A stretch of 64,000 bases of DNA, taken from positions 1 through 64,000 of the forward strand of contig NZ_QICQ01000011.1 of the NCBI RefSeq assembly GCF_003201195.1, written 5' to 3'. The position numbers were made by a program, and so were the translations under genes. The stretch's first letter is position 1. The number at the start of each line of letters is the position of its first letter. Positions 63,394-64,000 of this stretch are shown here, piece after piece. The notes under the pieces were generated by a model that was not told the origin of the DNA, searched no databases, and saw only the letters and a program-made list of their open reading frames with translations. Source of the stretch: Nitrosomonas eutropha (GTDB taxonomy: Bacteria; Pseudomonadota; Gammaproteobacteria; Burkholderiales; Nitrosomonadaceae).

Positions 63394-64000
63394 ATGCGTT
63401 TGTTTTTATATTCATTCGGCCTGCTGGGATTGTTATTTACTGGAATTGCTCAGGCGAATGAGGCTGATCTGAAAGAGGCGATTCAGGCTCATTTCCCGGG
63501 GAGCAAGATAGAAAGCCTGACGCAGACGCCTTATCTGGGGTTGTATGAGGCCGTGATCGACGGGGAAATTTTTTATACGGACGAGAAGGCTGAATATTTT
63601 TTCATGGGGCATATCGTGGATGCTAAGAAGCGGGCAAGCTTGACCAGTGAGCGCATGCAGCAGATCCGGGATTCACGGCGGATTGCAATTGACACTTTAC
63701 CGCTGGAACATGCGCTGAAAATGGTCAAAGGGAACGGAAAACGTACGCTGATTGTATACTCCGATCCAAATTGCCCTTATTGTAAAAGGCTGGAGAAGGA
63801 GCTGGTTAATGTGACGGATATCACTATTTATACCTTGCTTTATCCTGTTCTTAACGGCTCCATGACAACAGCCGAAGCCATTTGGTGCTCTGAAGACCGG
63901 GTCAAAGCATGGGATGATTTTATGCTGAAATCAGTCGTTCCTACTGGTAAGAATTGTGATGCACCGCTGCAGATACTGCTGGAATCAGGCCGTCAGAACA
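63394..64000 (+). CDS. dsbC: Thiol:disulfide interchange protein DsbC (C-terminus beyond the window)
   Basis: 202 residues are visible. A signal peptide (RLFLYSFGLLGLLFTGIAQA) precedes the dimerisation domain (ADLKEAIQAHFPGSKIESLTQTPYLGLYEAVIDGEIFYTDEK), then the thioredoxin domain with the redox site CPYC (SDPNCPYCKRL). A GGAG site precedes the ATG at 63394. DsbC isomerises wrong disulfides in periplasmic proteins. The last part is outside the window, so I cannot check the C-terminus. Confidence 0.93.
   Translation, partial: MRLFLYSFGLLGLLFTGIAQANEADLKEAIQAHFPGSKIESLTQTPYLGLYEAVIDGEIFYTDEKAEYFFMGHIVDAKKRASLTSERMQQIRDSRRIAIDTLPLEHALKMVKGNGKRTLIVYSDPNCPYCKRLEKELVNVTDITIYTLLYPVLNGSMTTAEAIWCSEDRVKAWDDFMLKSVVPTGKNCDAPLQILLESGRQN

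Overview
The window looks like a chromosomal stretch of a betaproteobacterium, most likely a Nitrosomonas-type ammonia oxidiser. That placement rests on remembered resemblance of the housekeeping proteins (Ffh with a YpjD-like neighbour, XerD, RNase E, TesA/YbbA/YbbP, Mrp antiporter, acetyl-CoA synthetase, UbiH-like enzyme, DsbC) and on the load of decayed insertion sequences. I could not test it by alignment.

Positions 1-9845 hold an IS481-type transposase start, then a co-directional iron-acquisition operon. It encodes two NIS (IucA/IucC-type) siderophore synthetases separated by an MFS exporter, a type III-fold PLP decarboxylase, a TonB-dependent receptor and a PepSY-domain membrane protein. 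A perfect 36-bp AT-rich palindrome lies just upstream, where an iron-responsive operator would sit. The gene set resembles the staphyloferrin/rhizoferrin class of citrate-based siderophore systems.

Positions 9849-23115 form an accessory region. It opens with a umuC fragment and a broken tyrosine recombinase, followed by a reverse-strand cluster that is visibly richer in G+C than its left neighbour. The cluster encodes a TonB-dependent receptor, a SAM methyltransferase, a fusion of a nicotianamine-synthase-like domain to a cysteine-synthase/SbnA-like PLP domain, an asparagine-synthetase homologue whose catalytic Cys is replaced by Ser, and a 14-helix-type MFS exporter. I read it as a candidate undescribed metallophore (opine-like or amide-containing) pathway and the most interesting part of the window. 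A decayed NodT-type efflux gene and a second PepSY protein follow. Two related 21-bp palindromic sites lie upstream of the receptor gene and of the second PepSY gene.

Positions 23116-35772 are a patchwork: a GFA-family pseudogene, unrecognised remnants, a copper-type P1B ATPase, a decayed IS5-type element, a cytosine deaminase whose start codon lies inside an IS3 element, an aldehyde dehydrogenase tail, an IS256-type pseudogene, a BAX-inhibitor-1 protein, a tiny membrane protein, another IS5-type element, a YVTN beta-propeller protein and a CMP/dCMP-type deaminase.

Positions 35886-53739 are stable core genome: ffh, ypjD-like, xerD, rne, rluC-like, tesA, ybbA/ybbP-like and a complete six-gene mrp antiporter operon with fused A and B subunits. 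Positions 53740-57607 are an IS graveyard around a fatty-acid-desaturase-like gene. Positions 57608-64000 hold a secreted His-rich amidohydrolase, an MBL-fold hydrolase, acs, a UbiH-family monooxygenase and the start of dsbC. I saw no tRNA, rRNA or CRISPR array.
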